Positions 9,362-17,348 of a stretch of DNA of 30,577 bases are shown here, in pieces. Positions within the stretch are counted from its first letter, which is position 1. Each line of letters starts with the position of its first letter. The position numbers and the translations under genes are program-made. The notes under the pieces were generated by a model, which saw only the letters and a list, made by a program, of their open reading frames with translations, was not told the DNA's origin and ran no database searches. Source of the DNA: a virus; the IMG/VR virus record IMGVR_UViG_3300037042_001926, positions 1-30,577 of that record; one strand, given 5' to 3'.

Positions 9362-9571
9362 TTACCCCTTGTGCATCCAATGCGTCAGGTAGCCGATGAC
9401 AGTAGAGACAGCCGAAATTATTGCCATGCCGACCCACAGGCCACCACGGCCCTGATTCGCTAGGGCCAGTAGTTCTTCCATGCCTGTCTCCAGCTTGTCC
9501 ACCTTCTTGTCAAGGTCTTGGACTTTTTGCCAGAGCACGCCGTACTTAACTGGGTCGATTTCAGCACTCAT
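9362..9571 (-). CDS. XhlA-like membrane protein, candidate holin partner (69 aa)
   Basis: A 69-residue protein with an N-terminal coiled coil (about residues 12-40: WQKVQDLDKKVDKLETGMEE) and one C-terminal membrane segment (about 45-64: LWVGMAIISAVSTVIGYLTH) ending in a basic tail. This arrangement matches small hemolysin/XhlA-type proteins often found with phage holins. It is the first gene of the lysis cassette in the direction of transcription. Its Shine-Dalgarno is weak, so expression may depend on coupling to the gene before it, whose stop is two bases upstream. Confidence 0.75.
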   Translation of the reverse strand: MSAEIDPVKYGVLWQKVQDLDKKVDKLETGMEELLALANQGRGGLWVGMAIISAVSTVIGYLTHWMHKG

Positions 9572-9573
9572 GA

Positions 9574-9783
9574 TTACGGCGTCGTGGTATCAGTCGTCTG
9601 CTCTTGGGAAGCGTTGGGGTCGGTAAACACGCCGTCGGCGTATGTCCAGCCAGCCTGCACATCGTCGGCGCAGGACACCATCTGGGCTACCAGATCGGGG
9701 TGAAAGCACTGGGTGATGGCGAACCCTTCGGGGGGCACACAGATTTCGGCGACCTTGCCTTCATTAATTCGTGCGTACTTCAT
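9574..9783 (-). CDS. Small conserved-looking phage protein (69 aa)
   Basis: A 69-residue soluble protein: MKYARINEGKVAEICVPPEG, then ITQCFHPDLVAQMVSC and VQAGWTYADGVFTDP, with an acidic Thr-rich tail. The FHPxLVxxxV and GWxYxDGxF pattern is a common one in small phage proteins encoded next to fiber genes. A similar C-terminal motif is seen in tail-fiber-associated and chaperone-like proteins. A GGAG lies seven bases before the ATG. Placement right after the glycine-rich tip gene would suit a fiber-assembly helper, but this is inference. Confidence 0.72.
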   Translation of the reverse strand: MKYARINEGKVAEICVPPEGFAITQCFHPDLVAQMVSCADDVQAGWTYADGVFTDPNASQEQTTDTTTP

Positions 9784-9784
9784 T

Positions 9785-10507
9785 TCAATACTCCACCGTT
9801 ACAAAACCTTTAGCCCCGTTTGTCGTATTCCCTGAGCCGCCGCCGGGAAAGCCGCCAATGCCGACAAAGCCAGCGCCGCCGCCGTTAATACCGGACACTG
9901 CATTCGCGCCGCCACCACCAACGCCGATGAAATCAAGCGACCCGTTCGTTACCATACCCGATGTAGGGAAAATGGATACCGTGGTGGATTGGTATTGAGC
10001 GCCGCTTCCAAATGCACCGTTACCCCCTACGTTACCCGCAGTGCTACTGCCACCACCGCCAGCGTTGCCGCTTGACCCAGAAGCCGTTGATGCACCGCCA
10101 GCACCGCCCGTTCCAAACATCCCACCAACGCCGCCACCGCCGCCAGAAGAGCCGCCACCAGCCCCGCCATTGCTGTTGATATCGCCGCCAGTGCCAGCGC
10201 CGCCAGCACCAGATAAAACGCCACCAGTGGCAGAACAATACGAACCGAAGGATGAGGATGCACTGGCAACGGCTCCAACAGTAACAGCAATTGACAGGCC
10301 GGGAGTCAACCCGGTGATTGTGCGCATTGAAAATCCACCTCCGCCACCCCCTGTACCTCCGCCAGCGCCCCAGACACGGACACGGACGTTAGAGACATTG
10401 GGTGGGACGACGAAGGTGCCAGAGGCTACATACCCCGCCACTTGCCCGTTCCCAAAAACCCCAGTGATGGGGTTGGAGATCACATTAGTTGCGACTGGTA
10501 TAGCCAT
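9785..10507 (-). CDS. Glycine-rich tail tip / adhesin-like protein (240 aa)
   Basis: After a short N-terminal segment there is a strand-rich lead-in (VASGTFVVPPNVSNVRVRVW), then a Gly/Ser/Ala-rich body (about residues 48-235) with runs such as GGGTGGGGGG, ending GAKGFVTVEY. This is the pattern of the glycine-rich domain found on phage tail proteins. Related glycine-rich tip adhesins such as the gp38 proteins of S16-type phages fold as packed polyglycine helices and bind receptors. The ATG overlaps the stop of the 961-residue gene (TAATG) and has AGGGGAA upstream. I infer a host-recognition tip or decoration protein. The antisense Pro-rich reading frame is a shadow. Confidence 0.8.
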   Translation of the reverse strand: MAIPVATNVISNPITGVFGNGQVAGYVASGTFVVPPNVSNVRVRVWGAGGGTGGGGGGFSMRTITGLTPGLSIAVTVGAVASASSSFGSYCSATGGVLSGAGGAGTGGDINSNGGAGGGSSGGGGGVGGMFGTGGAGGASTASGSSGNAGGGGSSTAGNVGGNGAFGSGAQYQSTTVSIFPTSGMVTNGSLDFIGVGGGGANAVSGINGGGAGFVGIGGFPGGGSGNTTNGAKGFVTVEY

Positions 10508-13392
10508 TACACATTCCCCTGTAGATTGACGTTGCGGTTAAGCTGCGTGCCCTTGGCCCCGAAGGTGACCGGCGATGAGAAGTCGAACGACTGCGCAGTT
10601 GCCGTAGCGGGGTAGTTGCTGTTGAGGGTTGCGCTGCCGTTGATGGTCACATTGCCAGAACCTTTTGCAGGGCAATCCGATGCAGCAACACCAAGCAGGT
10701 AGTAGCCAGTCGAAGGAGCAAGCGTTTGCGATGGGTTAGACGCTGTAGTGCCCGCAACCAAGGTTATGTCATACGGCTGAGAATCAACATTAATGATTGT
10801 GAATGCGGGGTACTGGGAGGTGGTAATGTAGGTAAAAATCATCACCGTGCCATACAGTCCAACCAAACGGAATCCGCCATATGAGTTGGTGGATGTCATA
10901 TCGCTAATGGTAAGCGTGGTCACGGTTCCAGAGCCACTGGCTGCCCCGGACTGATAAATGTACTTCAAAGTTTTACCGGCCATCGTTACTGCTGCATGTA
11001 CACGGCCCCCAGCGCATGGCGCACCAGCAACCGGAAAAGAATCTGGGGTTGCATAGGTACCGGCCGTAATAGTTGTGCCTGTAATAACTTCGCTGTTGTT
11101 CAAAGTTCCTCGTAAAGTTCCAACAGTCGCAAGGAGTCCGGTGGTTGTACTAGTGCGGGGTATTAGCGCCGAACCATTTGCCGCTGCGACAGCTTTAATG
11201 TCAAAGGTAGTACCCATTGCTCCTGAGTTAAGCACGCCGCCTTGTGTAAACGAGTTAGACTGATCCACCGCCTCGTAATAAGAGTACATGTTTTGGACGG
11301 AGGTACCTGTGTTGTTAAACGAATAAGTAAAGCCAATCGGGGTGTTGGTGACCGTAACGGATTGCGCTGAGGTCGCAAGCACGAGCGTGCTGCTTACAGA
11401 ATTGGTTCCAGTATCAGTGTATATCGCGTAGTGTGGTTGGTTACTAACCAACGCAGCCAGTACGAATCGCCCTCCCGACAATGGCGCGATCGCGATATTC
11501 TCTACCATGCCGCCTATCGAGAAATTAACGGGGACAGCGCTAAACGTGGTTAAAAGGGCGTAGCTGGTGGAATAAACTTTAAAGGCTAACGTTGATCCGC
11601 CTGTGCGGTAAGCAACAAGCAATTTGCCGTTTGACAGTTGGGTAATTTTGTACATCCCGCCTACGCCTGCCGCATGACCCGTAAGAAAAGATATAGTTGT
11701 TTGCAAGACCATGGACACGTTGTAAATTGCAATTTTTACAGTGCCAGAAGATGCTTGCCAATACATTATGGCCACACCCCCATTGGACAACGGGCACGCA
11801 TCCATAGTATCGGTTGTAAACGCCTCAATAGTAGTTCCAGCCGTAATTGTTCCGGTCGTGTTGGCGACGGTCGTTGTCAACAAACCGCTGGTTGAAGCGT
11901 AAAACGCCGCGCCAGTTGTCGATGAATTGCCGGGAGCGTAGGCCGATACTGGTTGCGCGGCGGTGTTGCCCATGGTCTGGGTGCTGGACTGATTGGGCAC
12001 CACCTTGTAGGTAGTTGGGCTGATGCGCGTTCCAATCAACACGCAAGGTATATTCGCGGTAGCAGAACTAACATTCAAACTGAAAATCATCGAGTTGATA
12101 TTGTGGATGTAATTCGTAGTGCGTACAAACACGTTCCAATTTTGACTTCCGGTGTTTCCTATTGTGTTTAATAACACAAGTGGGTTGGCGCCTGACAAAA
12201 TCACACCAGCGGAACTTGCCACAAAGTACACGGTGTTTTGGGAATACCGGCTACTTGCGGTGTTTTGCAAAGCAACCACATAATTATCTGAGTCCAGTAG
12301 GTAAACGTCATAATGGGTAGGGTTGGCAAAATAAGTAACGCCATCATACGCAAATAGCGTAACCGCTGAACCTAAGACGTTTGCAGAACTGAGTGTTCGC
12401 GCAGTAATTGGCTGACCCGATCCCGATTGGTAAACAAATACGACAGCATTCGTGGATAAGCAAACGCTAGATATAGGTAAGTTCGCCCCGCTTCCGACAC
12501 CTGTACTGGTTGGCGCGACCGTCGCTACGTTTGTTGCGCTTCGTACCGCATAAGTAAGCAGGTTGGTAGTGACAATATACCAAGCCAGCACGAACGAGTT
12601 GTCGCTACGCACCGCAATTGTTACTTGCCCGGCACCGCCGTTGGTAGTGCCAATTGATGTCCACGCATAAACTTGCGTCCCTGTGGCGCTGAACACCTTG
12701 TACACAAAAGAGGTTGCTCCGCCCTCAACACCGTACAAAATCCAGCTCCCATCAGGGCGCGGAACGGCTTGCAAAAAGTAAGCATTAAATGTGTAGGTTG
12801 TGTCTGTTGTTGCGGCGGTTACCAAAGTGCCCGCATTATTGTAAATAGCAAACACTGGTTGGCTTGATCCATTTATGGAGTAAATTACAAAACCCCCTCC
12901 AGTTAAGGCAATAACACCAACGTTGTTAAAACCACTTTGGCCTACGCCGGTAACGGTAATTTGCGCCACCACTTCGGTGTAATTTTCATCCACAATCCTA
13001 AAGGCACTGTTGCCAGTGGCTTGGATTTTGTAGACGACTACAATATTGCCACTTGTTAAAGTAGCTGCATAACTAAACCCCGTAACTGGGCCTGAATTGG
13101 CAATTACGCAGCAATCACCACTTGCTGTGGATGTCGTTGCCAGCCAAGTAGGTGCAGACACGCTATTTAAGATGGGCGCGGCAACAGTGATCGGGAACGT
13201 GGCCGAACTCGTGGATGTAACAGGATTAGCGTAGTCGCCATTACGGTTGTACACCAGACTGCCAGAAGAAAACCCAGCAACACTATTTACCGCCACTGTG
13301 ACCGGAGTCAGGGCATTGTTCGTGCCGCCGCCAGTAGAAGTGGTCGTAGGAGCGGTGGGAAACCCGCTCAACCCAAATGATCCGTTTGCCAT
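10507..13392 (-). CDS. Large tail/host-recognition protein with propeller-like repeats (961 aa)
   Basis: A 961-residue, nearly uncharged beta protein. Between about residues 110 and 400 a motif like GGGFVIYSINGSSQPVFAIY recurs about every 50 residues (near 114, 167, 216, 266, 315, 370). A second block follows (near 538, 588, 640: NGGVAIMYW, NGKLLVAYR, GGRFVLAAL), and more degenerate copies occur near 810-880. A repeat of this length and pattern suggests beta-propeller blades. The C-terminus (TLAPSTGYYLLGVAASDC and on) resembles phage fiber ends. It starts at the ATG 13392 with GGAG inside the end of the previous gene. It is probably a receptor-binding or spike protein; no enzyme motif is visible. 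Confidence 0.78.
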   Translation of the reverse strand: MANGSFGLSGFPTAPTTTSTGGGTNNALTPVTVAVNSVAGFSSGSLVYNRNGDYANPVTSTSSATFPITVAAPILNSVSAPTWLATTSTASGDCCVIANSGPVTGFSYAATLTSGNIVVVYKIQATGNSAFRIVDENYTEVVAQITVTGVGQSGFNNVGVIALTGGGFVIYSINGSSQPVFAIYNNAGTLVTAATTDTTYTFNAYFLQAVPRPDGSWILYGVEGGATSFVYKVFSATGTQVYAWTSIGTTNGGAGQVTIAVRSDNSFVLAWYIVTTNLLTYAVRSATNVATVAPTSTGVGSGANLPISSVCLSTNAVVFVYQSGSGQPITARTLSSANVLGSAVTLFAYDGVTYFANPTHYDVYLLDSDNYVVALQNTASSRYSQNTVYFVASSAGVILSGANPLVLLNTIGNTGSQNWNVFVRTTNYIHNINSMIFSLNVSSATANIPCVLIGTRISPTTYKVVPNQSSTQTMGNTAAQPVSAYAPGNSSTTGAAFYASTSGLLTTTVANTTGTITAGTTIEAFTTDTMDACPLSNGGVAIMYWQASSGTVKIAIYNVSMVLQTTISFLTGHAAGVGGMYKITQLSNGKLLVAYRTGGSTLAFKVYSTSYALLTTFSAVPVNFSIGGMVENIAIAPLSGGRFVLAALVSNQPHYAIYTDTGTNSVSSTLVLATSAQSVTVTNTPIGFTYSFNNTGTSVQNMYSYYEAVDQSNSFTQGGVLNSGAMGTTFDIKAVAAANGSALIPRTSTTTGLLATVGTLRGTLNNSEVITGTTITAGTYATPDSFPVAGAPCAGGRVHAAVTMAGKTLKYIYQSGAASGSGTVTTLTISDMTSTNSYGGFRLVGLYGTVMIFTYITTSQYPAFTIINVDSQPYDITLVAGTTASNPSQTLAPSTGYYLLGVAASDCPAKGSGNVTINGSATLNSNYPATATAQSFDFSSPVTFGAKGTQLNRNVNLQGNV

Positions 13393-13393
13393 A

Positions 13394-13831
13394 TTAGAAA
13401 TCTCCGCCCATCGCAGTCACAACAAAAGATTCAGCATTCGCCGTCGATACACGCAAGGTGCAGCCGGGGCCAATGATGATCGGATAAAGGGTCTGGTAGG
13501 TCACGGCCTGCAAGCTCGCATTAAACGCTTGAACTGTAGTTGAAGGAGTAGTCGCAGTAACAGGCACCTCTTCGTACAGGAACGTGTTGGAAGCCGTATT
13601 CGACGCAGCGTCTGAACTCACAAATAGACGAACCATGCCAGCGGTCACGGTGCCAGTTCCGACAATAGTGATGCGCTCGATTCGAGAACCTCCGGGGTTT
13701 GTGGCATCAACAAATGCGGGGGCCGTCCATAAGATGGTGACCGTGCCCGTGCCATCACGATTGGTGTTAGCGGTTGAAATTGTCACCGACGCTTGTCGGG
13801 CATTTTTGGTGTACTGTGCGTTGGTAGACAT
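13394..13831 (-). CDS. Hypothetical virion protein (145 aa), fiber neighbour
   Basis: A 145-residue beta-rich protein beginning MSTNAQYTKNARQASVTIST and containing ANTNRDGTGTVTILW and RIERITIVGTGTVTAGMVRL. The even strand pattern suggests a single beta-sandwich domain. Small proteins of this kind are common beside fiber genes in short-tailed phages. Its start overlaps the fiber stop as TAATG and its stop lies one base before the start of the 961-residue gene, so it is coupled to both. A minor tail or fiber-associated protein is likely; the function is unknown. Confidence 0.75.
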   Translation of the reverse strand: MSTNAQYTKNARQASVTISTANTNRDGTGTVTILWTAPAFVDATNPGGSRIERITIVGTGTVTAGMVRLFVSSDAASNTASNTFLYEEVPVTATTPSTTVQAFNASLQAVTYQTLYPIIIGPGCTLRVSTANAESFVVTAMGGDF

Positions 13832-15438
13832 TAACTGACTCCTGCGTTAATAAGTAAAAAGCTGGGGACGGATTGAACGATTGTCCCCACATCAACCCAA
13901 GTGGGCGCGCTGGCCGTGCCGTTGGTTTTAAGCACCTGCCCTGCTACCCCGTAGCTGCCATTGAACGCCACGGCGTTTGTGGGGCTCACTGTAACTGAAT
14001 CAGCGGCATTATCGTTGGTTACCAAGCGCAGGTAATGACTTGATTTTGTACCTATCACTAAGTCTGTGCTGATCGAGTACATGTACACGATGTTGGCAGC
14101 TTGGAAAGGGCCAGTACCAACGTAGGTGGAACTGTTCATACCAAAATCGCCGTAATACGTCGATGCGGTACCCTGATCGTTGGAGACAATGAAGTCTACC
14201 GACGCCGACGAGCCGGTGCTGGTATTTTGGATGACTTGTTGGGCGTAGGCGTTGACCGAAGTCTGATAGGACGCGAAGGTGTTCGCATCCGAGTAGCTCA
14301 GCGTACCGTAGTTGATTGCACCCGTCGCCGAAGACCCTGTAATCGCACCATTGGCTGTCAGCGTGGCACCAGTCACCGATGTGGTGGCGGTGATGGATGT
14401 TCCTGCCGTGACAGTGGTTCCAGCCGAAACTGAGGTGGTTGCAGAAACTAATGTGCCCGCTGAAACCGATCCTGTGGCCGAAACATTGGTTGTGCCAAAA
14501 GTATTGGTGCTGCTGTTGAACGTCAGGTTGGAGTTGAACGTAGTATTTCCAACACCGCTTTGGAACGGAATCTGATACTGTGCTCCGCCACTGATATTTG
14601 TCGTGGTGGTTGCTGCTGGTGCATTAACCCAAGTTAGGTTCGTTCCGTTCCAGCCAAGAACAGTTCCTACGGTTATAGGCGCCGAAACAAAAGTAGTAGT
14701 GCCAGAACCGCTCTGGTAGACAACCTCATTGGCGCCGCCGCCAGCGATGTTGGTCGCTGTGGTGGCCGTGGTCGCAGTAGAGGCCGATCCTGCCGAGGTA
14801 GCAAAACCGGCGGTGGCTGCTACGCCAACTGTCAGGCTGGCCGGGTTCACATACGTTGGATTTGTGCCATTTGACACAAGAACAAAGGTGTTTGAGCCGA
14901 CGGGCAAATAGGCCGGTGTGGTGCCATTGGAGTACAACAACGATCCAGTTGCTCCAAGAGCCACAGAGGTGGGTGCAGTGCCGTTGGAATAAATGATTGA
15001 GCCAGCCGTCCCGATGGAAGCATAGGCGGGCACAGTGCCGTTGGCATACAGAATCGAACCTTGAGCCCCAATAGCCAAAGATGTAGGTGCGGTGCCGTTG
15101 GTGTAAACAATCGCACCAGCAGCGCCTAAGGTGGCATAGGCAGGCAAGGAACCCGTCGAATACAGCAAGGAATTGGCTGCGCCTATGGGCAGGTAGGCTG
15201 TAACGCCAGTTGCGCTCTGATAGACCACAGAGCCCGCAGAACCACCCGGCAAATTACCTGTGGAGATTGCCCCATCAGCAAGTACCGCGACCGCGCCGGT
15301 GTTGGAATTTTTGTAGTATAGCTTGCCGTTGTAGGCATTAACCGCTAACTCACCATAGGCAAGGTCGGCCGCCAGAGGCGTATTACCATTGATGGTGCTG
15401 TAGTAAAGCTGTAAAAGGGTGCCGCCTGCTGCTGCCAT
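13831..15438 (-). CDS. Tail fiber-like protein with 19-residue repeats (535 aa)
   Basis: The N-terminus (about residues 21-52: PLAADLAYGELAVNAYNGKL then YYKN) matches the short repeat found at the start of many phage fiber and tropism-determinant proteins. Residues 67-200 are seven copies of a roughly 19-residue repeat (for example AAGAIVYTNGTAPTSLAIG). A Ser/Thr/Ala/Val-rich shaft follows (about 300-370), then a less repetitive C-terminal domain (about 375-535). The whole protein is almost free of Lys and Arg beyond the N-terminus, as usual for trimeric fibers. GGAG precedes the ATG. I see no S74-type self-cleaving chaperone at the C-terminus. It probably contacts the host surface. Confidence 0.82.
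   Translation of the reverse strand: MAAAGGTLLQLYYSTINGNTPLAADLAYGELAVNAYNGKLYYKNSNTGAVAVLADGAISTGNLPGGSAGSVVYQSATGVTAYLPIGAANSLLYSTGSLPAYATLGAAGAIVYTNGTAPTSLAIGAQGSILYANGTVPAYASIGTAGSIIYSNGTAPTSVALGATGSLLYSNGTTPAYLPVGSNTFVLVSNGTNPTYVNPASLTVGVAATAGFATSAGSASTATTATTATNIAGGGANEVVYQSGSGTTTFVSAPITVGTVLGWNGTNLTWVNAPAATTTTNISGGAQYQIPFQSGVGNTTFNSNLTFNSSTNTFGTTNVSATGSVSAGTLVSATTSVSAGTTVTAGTSITATTSVTGATLTANGAITGSSATGAINYGTLSYSDANTFASYQTSVNAYAQQVIQNTSTGSSASVDFIVSNDQGTASTYYGDFGMNSSTYVGTGPFQAANIVYMYSISTDLVIGTKSSHYLRLVTNDNAADSVTVSPTNAVAFNGSYGVAGQVLKTNGTASAPTWVDVGTIVQSVPSFLLINAGVS
14839..15240 (-). repeat. Seven 19-residue (57-bp) repeats in the fiber gene
   Basis: The consensus is roughly AAGSIIYSNGTAPTSLAIG. 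Repeats alternate between a PTSxAxG and a PAYxxxG ending, hinting that the real duplication unit was 38 residues. The first copy has one extra residue and the last is degenerate. The DNA copies are diverged but recognisable. Confidence 0.85.
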
Positions 15439-15453
15439 TTTTTAATCTCCAAA

Positions 15454-15732
15454 TCAGGTGTTGCCGTCCACATAACCGCCGTAAGGATACGACGGTGTGG
15501 TCAGGTCTGTCAAAGGCAGGTCTGGGCGAGGGAAGCGCAAATTGATGCGTTCAGTCTGACGAGCCGGTAGGCGATAGGGGTCAAACTGGTCCTTGCAGCC
15601 CTGATCGCAGACGCGCAGGCCGGGGAAGTTAGGGTCCGAACTCATTACCGCCAACGGACGCTTCATTTTGCAGCGGTCACAGATGGCTATCGCCAGCGAT
15701 GACATTCCTTCGGTGTTTAAAAATCTTGGCAT
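15454..15732 (-). CDS. Small zinc-ribbon-like phage protein (92 aa)
   Basis: Four cysteines sit as Cys18-x2-Cys21 (ICDRCKMKR) and Cys42-x3-Cys46 (VCDQGCKDQF), the spacing of a small metal-binding ribbon. The C-terminal third is Pro/Tyr-rich and probably extended (PRPDLPLTDLTTPSYPYGGY). The gene starts two bases after the gp4-like connector stop, with GAGG seven bases upstream of the ATG. Small ribbon proteins like this often sit beside connector genes in short-tailed phages, so a neck or minor virion role is plausible. A DNA-binding role cannot be excluded. Confidence 0.78.
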   Translation of the reverse strand: MPRFLNTEGMSSLAIAICDRCKMKRPLAVMSSDPNFPGLRVCDQGCKDQFDPYRLPARQTERINLRFPRPDLPLTDLTTPSYPYGGYVDGNT

Positions 15733-15734
15733 AT

Positions 15735-16808
15735 TTACCTCGTGTAAACAGAGATATTAGGCGCCAAATAGATCGGAGACTTGTCTCGCTCCTCCGATTC
15801 TGCATCGTTCAGGTACTGCGCGGCCATTTTTTCAAGATACCCAATGCGGTCGAGTGGAACACCGGGCAACTCCAAAGACATGCGGTGGGATAAATTCATC
15901 AGGATGGCCTCGTACCAGCGCTGCGGTATCTCCAACTGGCCCGAAAGTGCGCCAACGTCCATGATCTGGCGCGAATACCATACCGTCATCTGCACAAACG
16001 TGTCAGAAGGCACCGGCCAGAGGTACATGGTCGGCTGCGGGATGGTCCGGTTGAACCAGAACTGAAACGGCTGGTTGGCCGTGAAATTCTTGTTTGGCAG
16101 GTTGGTGTAGTCGTCACGGTTCAGGCGCGACATCTCAATTTCGCGGCTGTTGTTACCCAAGTACCACTCGCGGATCGCCAAAGTGGTGTTCCCAAAGGCC
16201 TGAATGCGGTAATACTGGACATTGGCGCCCGGGTCAATGTCTTGCCATATCCACTGCTTGTCGGTCACCGTAACGGCTGTGGCGGTGTACAGAGTCGTCC
16301 AGTTGATGTTGTCGTTGGACGACTGGTAGTAGTAGCTCCATGTGGCCGTGCCGCCGCCTGAGACGTATGGCATCAGGCCGATTGAGCCAATGTACTGGGG
16401 ATTTGAGCCGCCGTAATCAACCACAATGTTGCCATTGGAGGTTGACTGCTGGCAGTAGGTCGTGATGTCGTCATCGGCCACGTTTGCGGTCACTCCGCCT
16501 GCCGACGAGGTGTAGGTGCCGGTGGGCTGGTTTAGCGTCCTGTAGAGCACATTTAAGGCGTCTACGGCGCCCTCAGGCAGGGAATAGATGTACTCGTTGG
16601 CGTTCAGGCCAATAACCGTCTTGTTGATGGCCCAGTAGTTGATGCCGAGGTTGGCAAGGTTGGACAGCAGGATGAACAGCGACTCTTTGGATGAGGCAAC
16701 CTGCTCAGACGTCAACTCCTCGGCCAGCTTGCCACAGCGACGAGCGCCGTGGTCGATAAGCTGCTGTACCGTGATAACTGTCTGACCGACGGTCCCAGAG
16801 TAAGCCAT
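15735..16808 (-). CDS. P22 gp4-like head-tail connector with inserted discoidin-like domain (357 aa)
   Basis: The flanking parts look like the gp4-type adaptor. Residues 1-92 are mostly helical (TVQQLIDHGARRCGKLAEEL, EYIYSLPEGAVDALNVLYR). Residues 221-357 contain EIEMSRLNRDDYTNLPNK, MYLWPVPSD and a helical end (PQRWYEAILMNLSHRMSLEL). The insert at about 94-220 has the look of an F5/8 type C (discoidin) domain: VTANVADDDITTYCQ, IVVDYGG, WSYYYQSSNDNINWTTLYT and YYRIQAFGN. Discoidin domains usually bind sugars or surface polymers. The ATG at 16808 has AAAGGAA upstream. The adaptor call is well supported by pattern and context; the ligand is unknown. Confidence 0.78.
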   Translation of the reverse strand: MAYSGTVGQTVITVQQLIDHGARRCGKLAEELTSEQVASSKESLFILLSNLANLGINYWAINKTVIGLNANEYIYSLPEGAVDALNVLYRTLNQPTGTYTSSAGGVTANVADDDITTYCQQSTSNGNIVVDYGGSNPQYIGSIGLMPYVSGGGTATWSYYYQSSNDNINWTTLYTATAVTVTDKQWIWQDIDPGANVQYYRIQAFGNTTLAIREWYLGNNSREIEMSRLNRDDYTNLPNKNFTANQPFQFWFNRTIPQPTMYLWPVPSDTFVQMTVWYSRQIMDVGALSGQLEIPQRWYEAILMNLSHRMSLELPGVPLDRIGYLEKMAAQYLNDAESEERDKSPIYLAPNISVYTR

Positions 16809-16818
16809 TGGAGTTCCT

Positions 16819-17346
16819 TTACCAGCCGGGGCAATCCCAGCGCTTTAACGACGCCTTCGCACGAGGTGCATCGCCCTTGGAATGCTCCACTACCCCACTC
16901 ATGCGGGCGCAGAACGAATCCTTGCGTGCCCCGCCTTGCGGCTGGGGTGCCTTCAGGTGCGATCCAGTTTCCCGATTGTACTTGGCACGGCCCTTGGCTG
17001 TCAGCCCCGCCCCTGCCTTTGTTGATAGTTTTTCACCCCGTCCGACAGCCAAGCTTGGACCGCCATCAGCTTTTCCTTGAACCGTTTTAGCGGACTCTCG
17101 GAAGGCGTCAGCCGTTGGCGCACCTTCGCTACCCACTCGGCGCATCTTTTCGCCAGAGCCTTCAGCGATTCTTTCGCGTTTTTTATGAATGTTTTCATAC
17201 AAACCGCCTCCTTTAAATTTTTTGCCCTCATCAGCCTTGTCAAATTCTTTTCCGACTTTTTGAGGGATGCCCACCTTCTTGGCGAACGCAGGGTTATGTG
17301 CGACCGCCGCCATCAAATTGTGCTGGGAAGATGATTTGCTTGGCAT
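16819..17346 (-). CDS. Basic protein with DUF6321-like C-terminus, three-module fusion (175 aa)
   Basis: Three short modules can be read. Residues 1-40 (MPSKSSSQHNLMAAVAHNPA, FAKKVGIPQKVGKEF) resemble a free-standing small phage protein. Residues about 45-90 (GGGLYENIHKKRERIAEGSG then EKMRRVGSEGAPTADAF) resemble another. Residues about 110-175 (GLTAKGRAKYNRETGSHLKA, DSFCARMSGVV, LKRWDCPGW) resemble DUF6321. All are strongly basic, which would suit nucleic-acid or capsid-interior contact. The Shine-Dalgarno is weak. It lies directly before the gp4-like connector. The family matches are from memory of sequence pattern and the function is unknown. Confidence 0.78.
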   Translation of the reverse strand: MPSKSSSQHNLMAAVAHNPAFAKKVGIPQKVGKEFDKADEGKKFKGGGLYENIHKKRERIAEGSGEKMRRVGSEGAPTADAFRESAKTVQGKADGGPSLAVGRGEKLSTKAGAGLTAKGRAKYNRETGSHLKAPQPQGGARKDSFCARMSGVVEHSKGDAPRAKASLKRWDCPGW

Positions 17347-17348
17347 GA

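Noticed and set aside
13831-15438. Diversity-generating retroelement target, because the fiber N-terminus resembles tropism-determinant proteins
   Set aside because: I see no reverse transcriptase, template repeat or adenine-rich variable repeat in the window.
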